Shown piece after piece: positions 1 through 9,431 of a DNA stretch of 50,164 nt (positions are counted from its first letter, which is position 1; each line of letters opens with the position of its first letter). The DNA comes from an uncultured Muribaculaceae bacterium (GTDB lineage: Bacteria; Bacteroidota; Bacteroidia; Bacteroidales; Muribaculaceae), in contig CANQWS010000023.1 of NCBI GenBank assembly GCA_947627615.1, forward strand, positions 1 through 50,164. The letters run 5' to 3'. The notes beneath the pieces were generated by a model, which was not told where the DNA came from, ran no database searches, and worked only from the letters and a program-made list of their open reading frames with translations. Made by a program: the position numbers and the translations under genes.

Positions 1-141
1 ATGCTCGAAGACCCGCCCGAGCCAAGAGAGGCCGACGGCTTCGACATCACCGAAATCACCCTCAGCGACAATCCCCATGGGTCTCCCCAGGCAAGAGAGC
101 CACTCGAGACCCCGCTTCCCGATTCGGAAGCCTTCCTCTAA
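1..141 (+). CDS. C-terminal end of an upstream protein (partial)
   Basis: An open frame enters at the left edge and ends at the TAA at 139-141. It encodes 46 residues rich in Pro, Glu and Asp, with no recognisable domain. The ATG at base 1 may be an internal Met, so the real start is probably outside the window. An acidic, proline-rich tail of this kind is usually disordered. Function cannot be named. Confidence 0.45.
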   Translation: MLEDPPEPREADGFDITEITLSDNPHGSPQAREPLETPLPDSEAFL

Positions 142-312
142 AAAGCGGCGCCATGGCCGCGCGGCGTGACAACCCGAATCATGGCGAGAGCACATTGACA
201 TTTTGGAACCCATATAGCACAGGTTGCTGGCCGGCATGGAGCCGATTTGACCGTCAGGCTCTGCCGCACTTGCTATGAGAGTACATAAAGAGCCATAAAT
301 TCCGGCTAAACA

Positions 313-344
313 TTTGCGGAAACGGTTAATTTGGCTTAATTTTG
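313..344 (+). promoter_or_regulatory. Bacteroidota-type promoter of the frdCAB operon
   Basis: TTTG at 313-316 is followed after exactly 20 nt by TAATTTTG at 337-344, matching the Bacteroidota -33/-7 consensus (TTTG, about 19-21 nt, TAnnTTTG). Transcription would start near 351 and give a leader of about 58 nt before the ATG at 409. The rest of 142-408 shows no gene; a short GC-rich dyad at 145-160 might belong to the upstream gene's terminator. Confidence 0.75.
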
Positions 345-408
345 CAGATATTTATCTACCTGCAAAAACATATTATTATCTCATATTCATATTAAATCCC
401 CAACTGCT

Positions 409-1539
409 ATGTGGTTAACATGTTCATCCGTAGGAAGAAAGCTCGTGATGTCAATTACCGGAGCTTGTCTTATCCTATTTGTAACCTTCCATGCGGTGAT
501 GAATGCTGTAGCGCTGATCAGCCCCGCTGCCTACAATGACGTCTGCCAATTCTTAGGCGCCAACTGGTATGCTCTGATTGCATCGGCCGGTCTCGCATTG
601 CTTTTCATCATCCACATTATCTATGCCTTATGGCTTACTTTGCAAAACCGCAAGGCCCGCGGTAACGACCGTTATAAAGTGGTGTCGAAGGCACCGCAGG
701 TTGAATGGTCGTCACAGAACATGCTCGTTCTGGGTATCGTGGTTCTCGCTTTCCTCGGTGTCCATCTGGTTCAGTTCTGGGCCAAGATGCAGCTTCAGGA
801 GCTTCTCCATCATGACCTCTCGGCTCTGCCGATGCTCGATGGCGCTCCCGTTGAGCCCGCCATGGGTTCTCTCTTCCTGCAGATGGCATTCTCTCAGGTT
901 TGGACTCCCATTGTCTACATCATCGGTTTCATCGCCCTCTGGTTCCACATGAATCACGGTTTCTGGTCAATGTTCCAGACCTGTGGATGGGATAACGATG
1001 TATGGATCAACCGTCTCAAAAAGATCGGTCTCTGGTGGTCGTCGATAGTGATAGCTCTCTTCATCGCTCAGGCTATCGTGTTCACCGTTCAGGCCCACAA
1101 CAAGGCTTATCTCAACGACCCCGAACTTCAGGAGCAGTACTCTGAAAGCTGGAACATGAAGGCAATGGCCATGGTCGATGACTTCAGCGCCGGAATCCAG
1201 AAAGAAATGGCTCCCGTTCAGGAAAAAGCCAAGGCTCTTCAGGCTGCCAATGACCAGGAAGGCATGGGCCAGCTCCAGCAGGAAGCCATGAAGATTCAGG
1301 AAGAGTATCTCGCAGCTCAGGGCCCCGTGTTCGTCTCCAAGGGCGAAGCCGTGCTGGCTGCCTTCAAGAAACAGTGCCCCGACGTTGCTCCCGGTCAGGA
1401 ATTGATGCAGCTCGAGCAGATGGTGACACAGTTCAGAAGCATGCTCGGCGCCAAAGCCGATGTCATGGCTCCCCGCGCTGAAGCTCCCGCTCAGCCCGAG
1501 GCACAGGAACCTAACGAAACTGATTCAGTAAAAAAATAA
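409..1539 (+). CDS. frdC: Succinate dehydrogenase/fumarate reductase cytochrome b subunit with long C-terminal extension
   Basis: Membrane anchor that carries haem b and exchanges electrons with the quinone pool for the FrdAB catalytic dimer. About five transmembrane helices fill residues 10-235. Candidate haem-ligand histidines sit in FHAVMN (~28), the helix around 69, VHLVQF (~109) and the FHMNHGFWSM stretch (~180), typical of the diheme Wolinella/Bacteroides-type SdhC. First gene of frdCAB; frdA begins 12 nt downstream. Oddity: after the last helix the protein continues for about 140 Glu/Gln/Ala-rich residues, predicted helical or coiled-coil and ending in a Pro/Glu-rich tail. The family is usually near 220-230 residues. 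Subunit identity is secure; the role of the tail is unknown. Confidence 0.93.
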   Translation: MWLTCSSVGRKLVMSITGACLILFVTFHAVMNAVALISPAAYNDVCQFLGANWYALIASAGLALLFIIHIIYALWLTLQNRKARGNDRYKVVSKAPQVEWSSQNMLVLGIVVLAFLGVHLVQFWAKMQLQELLHHDLSALPMLDGAPVEPAMGSLFLQMAFSQVWTPIVYIIGFIALWFHMNHGFWSMFQTCGWDNDVWINRLKKIGLWWSSIVIALFIAQAIVFTVQAHNKAYLNDPELQEQYSESWNMKAMAMVDDFSAGIQKEMAPVQEKAKALQAANDQEGMGQLQQEAMKIQEEYLAAQGPVFVSKGEAVLAAFKKQCPDVAPGQELMQLEQMVTQFRSMLGAKADVMAPRAEAPAQPEAQEPNETDSVKK

Positions 1540-1551
1540 CAACTCAGAGAT

Positions 1552-3579
1552 ATGACCGATTTAAATAAGCTCGAGGGTATGATTGACTCTACCCCCATCA
1601 TGAAGGACTTTGCCGATATCGAGAGCTCTAAATTACCCGAGTATCAGATTGACTCAAAAATCCCCGAAGGTCCTATCGCAGAGAAATGGACCAACTACAA
1701 GGCTCATCAGAAACTGGTGAACCCCGCAAATAAGCGTAACCTCGACATCATCGTCGTGGGTACCGGTCTCGCCGGTGCTTCCGCCGCTTCCACCCTTGCC
1801 GAACTCGGCTTCAATGTGTGGAACTTCTGCATTCAGGACAGCCCGCGCCGCGCTCACTCAATCGCTGCCCAGGGCGGTATCAACGCTGCCAAGGACTATC
1901 AGAACGACGGTGACTCAATCTATCGTCTTTTCTATGACACAGTGAAGGGCGGTGACTTCCGCTCACGCGAAGCCAACGTTTACCGTCTGGCCGAAGTGTC
2001 CAACAACATCATCGACCAGTGCGTTGCACAGGGCGTTCCTTTTGCCCGCGAATACGGCGGCCTGCTCGCCAACCGTTCGTTCGGCGGCGCTCAGGTTTCA
2101 CGTACTTTCTATGCCAAAGGTCAGACCGGCCAGCAGCTCCTTCTCGGCGCCTACGCCTCTCTGAACCGTCAGATCGAGAAAGGCACCGTCCGCTCGTTCA
2201 ACCGTCGCGAGATGCTTGACATCGTCATCATCGACGGCCGTTGCCGCGGTATTATCGTGCGCAACCTCGTGACCGGCGAACTCGAGCGCTATGCAGCCCA
2301 CGCAGTGGTGCTCGCAACCGGCGGTTATGGCCGCACATTCTTCCTCTCAACCAATGCCATGGGATGTAACGGCTCAGCTGCCATTCAGGCATTCAAGAAA
2401 GGCGCTTATCTGGCCAACCTCGCTTTCACTCAGATCCACCCCACCTGTATCCCCGTTCACGGCGAAGACCAGTCAAAACTGACCCTCATGAGCGAATCGC
2501 TCCGTAACGACGGCCGCATCTGGGTGCCAAAGAAGAAAGAAGATGCCGAAGCAATCCGTGCCGGCAAGAAGAAACCTACCGACATCCCCGACGAGGACCG
2601 CGACTTCTATCTGGAGCGCCGCTATCCCGCCTTCGGTAATCTCTGCCCCCGTGACATCGCCTCACGTGCCGCCAAGGAGCGTTGCGACGCCGGCTATGGC
2701 GTAGGTACTGGCAATGCCGTTTACCTCGACTTCAAATATGCCATTGACCGTCTGGGTGCCGACGTGGTGCGTGACCGCTACGGAAACCTCTTCGACATGT
2801 ATCAGATGATCTCCGATGACAACCCCTACGAGACTCCTATGATGATATTCCCCGCCTCCCACTACACTATGGGCGGTATCTGGGTCGACTACGAACTCCA
2901 GACTTCCATCAAGGGTCTGTTTGCCATCGGTGAATGTAACTTCTCCGACCACGGTGCCAACCGTCTCGGCGCTTCCGCCCTCATGCAGGGTCTTGCCGAC
3001 GGTTACTTCGTGCTTCCCTACACAATGCAGAACTACCTCAGCGACCAGATCAAAGTGCCTCACTTCACAACCGACACTCCTGAGTTCGATGCCGCTGAAA
3101 AGGGTGTGCGTGACCGCATAGAGCGTCTCATGTCAATCAAGGGTACCAAGAGCCCCGACCAGATCCACAAACGTCTCGGTCATGTGATGTGGGATCTCGT
3201 AGGTATGGGACGTACTCTCCAGAGCCTCGTAAAGGCCCTCAACAATCTGGAGGACATCCGCAAGGAATTCTACACCGACCTCCGCATTGTAGGCGACGCC
3301 AACGACCTCAACACCGAGCTTGAAAAAGCGCTCCGTCTCGAGGACTTCATCGTTATGGCCCGCATGATGGCCATCGACGCCCTTAACCGCAACGAATCAT
3401 GCGGTGCTCACTTCCGCGAGGAATATCAGACTGCCGACGGCGAAGCCGCACGTGACGACGAGCACTACATGTATGTGAGCTGCTGGAAGTGGACCGGCGA
3501 CAACGAGAAGCCCGTGCTCATCAAGGAGCCCCTCAAATACGAGGCCATCAAGGTGCAGACACGTAACTACAAGTCTTAA
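1552..3579 (+). CDS. frdA: Fumarate reductase/succinate dehydrogenase flavoprotein subunit
   Basis: Catalytic flavoprotein that interconverts fumarate and succinate, the terminal step of anaerobic succinate formation in Bacteroidota. The dinucleotide-binding motif [12 protein letters not shown] lies near residues 69-80. [13 protein letters not shown] (~102-114) carries the His expected to bind FAD covalently. [11 protein letters not shown] and [14 protein letters not shown] are the substrate-domain and FAD-contact motifs. Length 675 residues fits the long Wolinella/Bacteroides type. It lies between frdC and frdB in one operon. Nothing appears missing. Confidence 0.96.
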   Translation: MTDLNKLEGMIDSTPIMKDFADIESSKLPEYQIDSKIPEGPIAEKWTNYKAHQKLVNPANKRNLDIIVVGTGLAGASAASTLAELGFNVWNFCIQDSPRRAHSIAAQGGINAAKDYQNDGDSIYRLFYDTVKGGDFRSREANVYRLAEVSNNIIDQCVAQGVPFAREYGGLLANRSFGGAQVSRTFYAKGQTGQQLLLGAYASLNRQIEKGTVRSFNRREMLDIVIIDGRCRGIIVRNLVTGELERYAAHAVVLATGGYGRTFFLSTNAMGCNGSAAIQAFKKGAYLANLAFTQIHPTCIPVHGEDQSKLTLMSESLRNDGRIWVPKKKEDAEAIRAGKKKPTDIPDEDRDFYLERRYPAFGNLCPRDIASRAAKERCDAGYGVGTGNAVYLDFKYAIDRLGADVVRDRYGNLFDMYQMISDDNPYETPMMIFPASHYTMGGIWVDYELQTSIKGLFAIGECNFSDHGANRLGASALMQGLADGYFVLPYTMQNYLSDQIKVPHFTTDTPEFDAAEKGVRDRIERLMSIKGTKSPDQIHKRLGHVMWDLVGMGRTLQSLVKALNNLEDIRKEFYTDLRIVGDANDLNTELEKALRLEDFIVMARMMAIDALNRNESCGAHFREEYQTADGEAARDDEHYMYVSCWKWTGDNEKPVLIKEPLKYEAIKVQTRNYKS

Positions 3580-3617
3580 TAAAACCCTTTTCACAATCTT
3601 TTAATAAAAAGAAATCA

Positions 3618-4373
3618 ATGGAACATACTATAAGCGTAAATCTGAAAATTTGGCGTCAACGTGGTCCTAAAGAAAAGGGTCAGTTCGTCAGCTATCACCT
3701 CGACAATGTGTCGACTGACAGCTCTTTTCTTGAAATGCTCGACATGCTCAACCAGCAGCTTGTGGAGAACAACGAGGAACCCGTAGTGTTCGACAATGAC
3801 TGCCGCGAGGGTATCTGCGGAATGTGCTCGCTTTACATCAACGGACATCCCCACGGTCCCGTGCAGGGCATCACTACCTGTCAGCTCCACATGCGCAAAT
3901 TCAACGACGGTGATACAATCACCATCGAACCCTGGCGTTCAGCCGCTTTCCCTGTTATCCGTGACCTCATCGTTGACCGCAACGCATTCGATAAGATCCA
4001 GCAGGCCGGCGGTTATGTATCGTTCAACTGCGGCGGTGCTCCTGACGCTAACGCAACTCCCATCTCCAAGGAGGTTGCCGACGTGGCCATGGACTCTGCC
4101 ACTTGTATCGGCTGCGGCGCTTGTGTCGCTGCCTGCAAGAACGGTTCAGCCATGCTCTTCGTTTCTGCCAAGGTGAGCCAGTTCGCTCTCCTTCCCCAGG
4201 GACAGGTTGAGCGCGCACGCCGCGCACGTGCCATGGTACGCCGCATGGACGAACTCGGATTCGGTAACTGCACCAACACCGGAGCATGTGCCGCCGAGTG
4301 CCCCAAGAATGTGCCTCTGAGCAACATCGCCCGCCTGAACCGCGAGTTCATCAAAGCCAAATTCGCTGACTGA
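3618..4373 (+). CDS. frdB: Fumarate reductase/succinate dehydrogenase iron-sulfur subunit
   Basis: Electron-transfer subunit linking the FAD of FrdA to the haems of FrdC. The [2Fe-2S] ferredoxin-like domain shows CREGICGMC and a distal Cys in TTCQLHM (~residues 60-95). The C-terminal domain has [11 protein letters not shown] for [4Fe-4S] and [16 protein letters not shown] for the remaining cluster. Length 251 residues is normal. It follows frdA by 38 nt and is the last operon gene, ending just before a strong hairpin. Confidence 0.96.
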   Translation: MEHTISVNLKIWRQRGPKEKGQFVSYHLDNVSTDSSFLEMLDMLNQQLVENNEEPVVFDNDCREGICGMCSLYINGHPHGPVQGITTCQLHMRKFNDGDTITIEPWRSAAFPVIRDLIVDRNAFDKIQQAGGYVSFNCGGAPDANATPISKEVADVAMDSATCIGCGACVAACKNGSAMLFVSAKVSQFALLPQGQVERARRARAMVRRMDELGFGNCTNTGACAAECPKNVPLSNIARLNREFIKAKFAD

Positions 4374-4401
4374 TACTTTTCAGTCTTGCCTATAAAAACT
4401 G

Positions 4402-4438
4402 CCGGGCTGCGTCACTGAGTGATGCAGCCCGGTTGTTT
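4402..4438 (+). terminator. Bidirectional terminator between frdB and the RSH gene
   Basis: A 14-bp stem (4402-4415 with 4419-4432, one G-U pair) encloses a TGA triloop. TTGTTT follows on the plus strand and a T-rich stretch follows on the minus strand. It lies between convergent genes and can serve both. Confidence 0.85.
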
Positions 4439-4483
4439 AAACTTATGGCCTTTGGCTTGGGCGGATTGTACGTCGTCCGGGTA

Positions 4484-6373
4484 TCAGGGATGGTGATGGG
4501 CGCGGTGAACGGTATCCACATCCGGAATCGCCGCAATCTGTTTCATGATGGACTGCAGCTCGTCAAACGAGTGGACGCCCAGCGATATGGTGCATGTCAC
4601 GATTGAGTCATGCGTTTCGGTGTTGAAGGAATCCATCGAAAGTCCGAGCTGGTTGGTGATGCACTCCACGAGGTCAATGAACAGATGATATCGGTCCACA
4701 GCCGTCACCAGTATAGTTTCAGGATAGAGCGTCTGGTCCGGCTCGTAATCCACCGAGACAATATTGTCGCCCAGCTGGGAGGCGAGGCGGATGGCTGTGG
4801 GGCAGTCGCGTTTGTGAACCGTCAGTGACGATGTGTCGGGGTCGCTGAACCCCACCACTTCCTCCCCGGGAATGGGGTTGCACACCGGGCAGCGTTCGAA
4901 ATAGCGCCGGGGCCTTGATGCGAGATAATCCGATATGGCTTTCTTGGCCTTGTAGGTCACGCAGCTGTTCAGCCAGTCCTCGCGCGGTTCAGTTGCAGGG
5001 TCCGTGAAAATCTCCACAACGTCGCCCCTGTGCAGGCGGTCCTTAATCGATGCGAGGAAGTTGTTTATGCGTGCGTATTTGGCGTGTTGTCCCGTTTCGG
5101 GCGAAATTTCGTAGGCGAAATCGAGCACTGTGGCTTTCTGCGGCATCACCACGGGTTTGCCGTGGGTGGTGAAAGTCATGATGTCGTCATTGTAGAACGT
5201 GGTGACAATCTTGTCAATGAATTCCGTCCCGCTGTCAGGCTGGTGCACTAGATCGCGGAGCACCCCGCGGAATTTCTCAATCCACCGTTGAATGTTGTCC
5301 TCCGTGCGGTCAGCCACGCATCCCAGCTTTGAATCGCGTATCATGCGCTCTGAGCTGATGTGGACCTCCTGCCAGCGTCCGAAATCGGCGAGAAGCTTCA
5401 CGTGGAAACTCTGGTAGCCGTTTTCCTTCGGCGAATCTATGTAGTTGGTTATTCCGCCCGGCTTTTCCTTGAAGTGTGATGTCAGTATCGAATATATTTT
5501 CAGGACCATCTCCTTCTCCTGGGCCGGAGTTGCGCCTTTGAGAGGGAATATTACGTCGGTGAAATGTCGGTATTTCAGATGGTTGAAGTCATCGCCGAAT
5601 TTGGCCATCTTGCGCCAGATGCTGTATGGGGCACGGTACTCCACCCTGACCTCCGCGTTGATGCCTTCGGCCAGGAGCGTGGTCTTTATCTGGTGGCAGA
5701 AACGTGCCAGACGTTCTCGCTGCATTTCCTCGTCGCTGCGTATGAGAGCGTGGAGTTCTTCGTACTCGTGCGGACAGCGGAACCGGAAACTCAGGTTCTC
5801 CAGTTCGGTCTTCACGTGGTACAGTCCGAGGCGGTTGGCGAGCGGCGCATAGAAATAGTCCGTCTCGCCCGCTATCTTCATCTGCTTGTCGGGACGCATT
5901 GACGAGAGGGTGCGCATGTTGTGGAGGCGGTCCGCGAGCTTGATGAGCATGGCGCGGATGTCATACTGGAACGAGTCAAGCATCTGACGGAAATTGTCGA
6001 CCTGCTTCGTTGACTGGTATTTGTCCTTCTTGCGCTTGGTCACCACCTTTACCAGAAAGGCCACATCGGGGCCGAAACGGCTTTCAATGTCGTCAATGGT
6101 GTAGTCCGTGTCCTCCACCACGTCATGCAGAAATGCCGCCATGACGGGGTGGGAGTCAAGCATCAGTTCCTCGGCCGCGATTGTGGCCACGGCTATGGGG
6201 TGCAGGATGTAAGGCTCGCCGGTCTTGCGTTTCTGTTTGGCATGGGCTTTTCGCGCAAGCTCGAAAGCCGCGCGGATGTTGCGGAGTTCTTCCGGTGTGA
6301 CGCGGGAGCTCATGATGTCGAACACCTTCTGTGCCCGTTCCTCTATGATGGGGGTGTAATCTTTTTCCTGCAT
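4484..6373 (-). CDS. spoT: RelA/SpoT homologue, probably mainly a (p)ppGpp hydrolase
   Basis: Long RSH protein of the stringent response. Start set at the ATG 6373-6371 (MQEKDYTP); the frame is open further upstream but reads an atypical hydrophobic stretch and runs over the promoter. From this start (629 aa) the HD hydrolase site is intact: H58, HDVVED at 83-88, D148. The synthetase region (~230-350) keeps S251, D273, NGYQS and E336. It has lost the usual GRxK (here VEYR), RFKDY (here GITNY) and the IRT of the EIQIRT motif (here ISS). TGS (~390-460), a Cys-containing linker (CPVCNPIPG) and a C-terminal ACT domain follow. Short for a long RSH (usually 700+). Bacteroidota often carry two RSHs; this could be the hydrolase-biased one. 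Confidence 0.88.
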   Translation of the reverse strand: MQEKDYTPIIEERAQKVFDIMSSRVTPEELRNIRAAFELARKAHAKQKRKTGEPYILHPIAVATIAAEELMLDSHPVMAAFLHDVVEDTDYTIDDIESRFGPDVAFLVKVVTKRKKDKYQSTKQVDNFRQMLDSFQYDIRAMLIKLADRLHNMRTLSSMRPDKQMKIAGETDYFYAPLANRLGLYHVKTELENLSFRFRCPHEYEELHALIRSDEEMQRERLARFCHQIKTTLLAEGINAEVRVEYRAPYSIWRKMAKFGDDFNHLKYRHFTDVIFPLKGATPAQEKEMVLKIYSILTSHFKEKPGGITNYIDSPKENGYQSFHVKLLADFGRWQEVHISSERMIRDSKLGCVADRTEDNIQRWIEKFRGVLRDLVHQPDSGTEFIDKIVTTFYNDDIMTFTTHGKPVVMPQKATVLDFAYEISPETGQHAKYARINNFLASIKDRLHRGDVVEIFTDPATEPREDWLNSCVTYKAKKAISDYLASRPRRYFERCPVCNPIPGEEVVGFSDPDTSSLTVHKRDCPTAIRLASQLGDNIVSVDYEPDQTLYPETILVTAVDRYHLFIDLVECITNQLGLSMDSFNTETHDSIVTCTISLGVHSFDELQSIMKQIAAIPDVDTVHRAHHHP

Positions 6374-6430
6374 AGTGACTTTTGTTGAGAGAGTTGACTG
6401 TAAGCTGTGTGTGGAGGGATATTGAAACTG

Positions 6431-6463
6431 CAAATATACATATTTTAATGTAAAAAATGCAAA
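6431..6463 (-). promoter_or_regulatory. Promoter of the RSH gene
   Basis: On the minus strand TTTG (6463-6460) and TATATTTG (6438-6431) are 21 nt apart, matching the Bacteroidota -33/-7 pattern. The leader would be about 50 nt to the ATG at 6373, which supports that start. Confidence 0.65.
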
Positions 6464-6528
6464 TAAAGCAATGAAACATTGCAGGAAAAAATTTATTGCC
6501 ATATTAGGCTAATGTGGATTAAAGTTGG

Positions 6529-6536
6529 TAACTTTG
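6529..6536 (+). promoter_or_regulatory. -7 box upstream of the THUMP methyltransferase gene
   Basis: TAACTTTG fits TAnnTTTG and lies 46 nt before the ATG at 6583. No good -33 box is visible at the expected distance. Confidence 0.45.
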
Positions 6537-6582
6537 CAGTCAGATTATTGACATTTTTTTCACTTCGACTCCTTTTTTATTT

Positions 6583-8118
6583 ATGCAGACTCAACAGTTT
6601 GAGATGGTGGCCAAGACCTTTCAGGGTCTGGAAGATGTGCTGGCCGAGGAGCTGCGCTCGTTGGGCGCGGTCAATGTGGAACCTGGCCGGAGGATGGTGT
6701 CGTTCGAGGGCGACAAGACCATGCTTTACAAAGCCAATATGTGCTGCCGCACGGCATTACGCATCCTCAAGCCTATCTACAAGTTCATTGCCAAGGATCC
6801 CGACGAGCTTTACGAGCTTATTAAGGCCTACGACTGGAGCGGAGTCCTCACCCTTGACAAGACCTTTTCAATTGACACTGTTTCAAACTCCGACGAGTTC
6901 ACCCACTCGCGTTACGTAACCTACCGTGTCAAGGACGGCATTGTCGATTACTTCCGTGACAAATTCGGTCCCGATTCCCGTCCGAGGGTGAGGCTGCAGG
7001 ATGCCGATGTGAGAATCAATGTCCACATTCAGGGCGAGCGCGTGACGGTATCGCTTGATTCGTCGGGCGAATCGCTCCACAAACGCGGTTACCGCGTGGC
7101 GCAGACCGAGGCCCCCATCAACGAGGTCCTTGCCGCCGGAATCATCCTCAAGAGCGGCTGGCGCGGCGATTGTCCGTTTGTCGACCCCATGTGTGGCTCC
7201 GGAACCTTCGTCATTGAGGCCGCAATGATTGCCGCCGGCATAAATCCGGGCGTCTATCGCCGCCGCTTCGCATTCGAGGCATGGCCTGACTTCGATGCTG
7301 AACTTTTCGATTCAATCTACAATGACGACAGTCACGAACGCACTGTCAGTTTCCCCATAATCGGTGCCGACATGTCGCCGCGCGCCATAGCCATAGCCAT
7401 AGCCACCGAGAATGTCAAGAGTGCCGGAGTGGCCCGCTATGTGAGTCTCGAGGTCAAGCCCCTCTCGCAGTGGAAAGAAGCACCCGAAGGCGGTGTGCTT
7501 GTCACCAATCCTCCCTACGGCGAGCGAATCAGCAGCGATGACATGGACGGCCTCTACGCTTTGCTTGGCACCAAGCTCAAGCAGGTGTTCACGGGCTATC
7601 ATGCATGGATCATAGGCTATCACGAGGAATATTTCCAGAAGATTGGTCTGGCTCCCTCGTCGCGCGAGCCCATCTTCAACGGCGCGCTCGAATGCGAGCT
7701 GCGTGAATACGTTATTTTCGAGGGCGATTACAAATCGTTCAGACGCGAGGGCGGCAAACTGAAGACTGCCCGCGAGGAACGGGAAGAGAAATTCGGCAAA
7801 CGACGCAAGTCTGACCGCGAGTGGCGCGACGAGGCCCGTCGCTCCGGATTCGGCGGAAAATCGGCCGACGGACACCGTCCCTTCAAAGGCGATTCCAAAT
7901 ATCGCCCAACAAAAGGCCGTTTCGCCAAGGCTCTCGAAAAGGAAAATCCCGAAAATCCGCTTGCCGTCCGCCGCAACGAACATGCGCTGAAATCTATTGT
8001 GGGCCGTGAGCCGTCGCTGTCAAAGGACAAGAGCGGCGTGACATTCCGTCCGCGCCGCGGATGGAAACGTCCCGGAGCCAAAGACGGAGACACAAACGAA
8101 AACAATGAAAATTCTTAA
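6583..8118 (+). CDS. THUMP-domain class I SAM-dependent RNA methyltransferase (RlmL/YpsC-like)
   Basis: Probable guanine-N2 methyltransferase acting on 23S rRNA, similar to the methylase half of RlmKL. An N-terminal ferredoxin-like plus THUMP region (~1-160) binds RNA. The Rossmann methylase follows with DPMCGSGTFVIEAA (~203-216, SAM site) and NPPYGER (~310, catalytic NPPY). After ~residue 385 comes a tail of about 125 residues very rich in Arg, Lys, Ser and Gly, probably disordered and RNA-binding. purD starts 12 nt after its stop, so they are likely co-transcribed. The exact target base is not determinable from sequence. Confidence 0.88.
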   Translation: MQTQQFEMVAKTFQGLEDVLAEELRSLGAVNVEPGRRMVSFEGDKTMLYKANMCCRTALRILKPIYKFIAKDPDELYELIKAYDWSGVLTLDKTFSIDTVSNSDEFTHSRYVTYRVKDGIVDYFRDKFGPDSRPRVRLQDADVRINVHIQGERVTVSLDSSGESLHKRGYRVAQTEAPINEVLAAGIILKSGWRGDCPFVDPMCGSGTFVIEAAMIAAGINPGVYRRRFAFEAWPDFDAELFDSIYNDDSHERTVSFPIIGADMSPRAIAIAIATENVKSAGVARYVSLEVKPLSQWKEAPEGGVLVTNPPYGERISSDDMDGLYALLGTKLKQVFTGYHAWIIGYHEEYFQKIGLAPSSREPIFNGALECELREYVIFEGDYKSFRREGGKLKTAREEREEKFGKRRKSDREWRDEARRSGFGGKSADGHRPFKGDSKYRPTKGRFAKALEKENPENPLAVRRNEHALKSIVGREPSLSKDKSGVTFRPRRGWKRPGAKDGDTNENNENS

Positions 8119-8130
8119 CACTGACCAACG

Positions 8131-9405
8131 ATGAACATACTTCTGCTCGGATCCGGTGGCCGCGAATCGGCACTGGCATGGAAAATTAGCCGCAGTCCTC
8201 TTACCGAAAAGCTCTTCATTGCTCCCGGCAATGGAGGCACCGGCCTCTACGGCACCAATGTCAAGCTCAATCCTCTCGACTTCGAGGGAGTGAAGAAATT
8301 TGCCGCCGATAATGCCATTGACATGATTGTGGTGGGTAATGAAGATCCTCTTGTCGCAGGAATCTATGACTATATGTCGGCCGAACTGCCTCAGGTGCTG
8401 GTGGTTGGTCCGTCAAAGGAAGGCGCACGCCTCGAAGGCAGCAAGGACTTCGCCAAGAACTTCATGAACCGTCACGGAATCCCCACGGCCCGTCACCGCT
8501 CGTTCTCGGCCGCCGAGGCTGAACAGGGATGCGGGTTCCTGGCCACTCTGCAGGCTCCTTATGTGCTGAAAGCCGACGGCCTCGCCGCAGGCAAGGGCGT
8601 CCTGATAATCGACGACCTCAAGGAGGCTCAGGACAGTCTCCGCGAGATGCTTTCCGGTAAATTCGGCAGCGCCAGCGCCACTGTGGTCGTCGAGGAATTC
8701 CTTTCCGGCATAGAATGCTCTGTGTTCGTGCTGACCGACGGCAACGACGGTTACCGCGTGCTGCCTGTGGCCAAGGACTACAAGCGCATCGGTGAAGGCG
8801 ACACCGGTCTCAACACCGGCGGCATGGGTGCCGTGAGCCCCGTTCCGTTTGCTGACGAAGTCTTCATGGAAAAGGTCCGTCAGCGCATAATAGAGCCTAC
8901 CGTAAAGGGTCTGGCTCAGGAAGGTATAGTCTACCGCGGATTTATTTTCCTCGGACTGATTAACGTAGGCGGTGAGCCTATGGTGATAGAGTACAACGTT
9001 CGCATGGGCGACCCCGAGACCGAAGCCGTGATGCTCCGCATTGATTCCGACCTCGTGCCTCTCATGGAAGCCGCAGCCCGCGGAAACCTCGGAGATATGG
9101 AGCTGCTCCACAGCCCGCTCGCCGCAGCCACGGTTATGATGGTCAGCGGTGGATATCCCGGAAGCTATCCCAAAGGCAAGGTGATGACAGGTCTGGATGA
9201 CGTTGATGAAAGCACATTGTTCCATGCCGGTACGGCAATCGACGCCGAGGGCCGTACAGTGACCTCCGGAGGCCGCGTCATAGCTGTCAGCTCCACCGCT
9301 CCCACTCTTGCCGAAGCTCTTGAAAAAAGCTACCGTTCGGCCGGCAAAATACATTTCGACGGTGCCTACTATCGCCGCGACATAGGCCGTGACGTGATGA
9401 AATAA
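8131..9405 (+). CDS. purD: Phosphoribosylamine-glycine ligase
   Basis: Second step of de novo purine synthesis: ATP-dependent joining of glycine to phosphoribosylamine to form GAR. Length 424 is normal. The N-terminal domain starts [17 protein letters not shown]. The ATP-grasp region carries [11 protein letters not shown] (~residues 150-160), and [10 protein letters not shown] (~290) supplies metal/ATP contacts. The usual GGREHA signature reads GGRESA, a His-to-Ser change in an otherwise typical sequence. Neighbours are the methyltransferase upstream and a membrane protein 26 nt downstream. Confidence 0.95.
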   Translation: MNILLLGSGGRESALAWKISRSPLTEKLFIAPGNGGTGLYGTNVKLNPLDFEGVKKFAADNAIDMIVVGNEDPLVAGIYDYMSAELPQVLVVGPSKEGARLEGSKDFAKNFMNRHGIPTARHRSFSAAEAEQGCGFLATLQAPYVLKADGLAAGKGVLIIDDLKEAQDSLREMLSGKFGSASATVVVEEFLSGIECSVFVLTDGNDGYRVLPVAKDYKRIGEGDTGLNTGGMGAVSPVPFADEVFMEKVRQRIIEPTVKGLAQEGIVYRGFIFLGLINVGGEPMVIEYNVRMGDPETEAVMLRIDSDLVPLMEAAARGNLGDMELLHSPLAAATVMMVSGGYPGSYPKGKVMTGLDDVDESTLFHAGTAIDAEGRTVTSGGRVIAVSSTAPTLAEALEKSYRSAGKIHFDGAYYRRDIGRDVMK

Positions 9406-9431
9406 TATCCCCCTTTTCAGTAAAACTTCCG

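Noticed and set aside
145-160. GCGGC/GCCGC dyad after the first partial gene as a terminator
   Set aside because: The stem is only 5 bp and no T-run follows.
6374-6502. N-terminal extension of the RSH protein
   Set aside because: It would cover the promoter boxes and adds an atypical hydrophobic segment; the internal ATG gives a normal RSH N-terminus.
7312-7983. 223-codon minus-strand ORF inside the methyltransferase gene
   Set aside because: Lies fully inside the catalytic domain of a recognised gene on the other strand.
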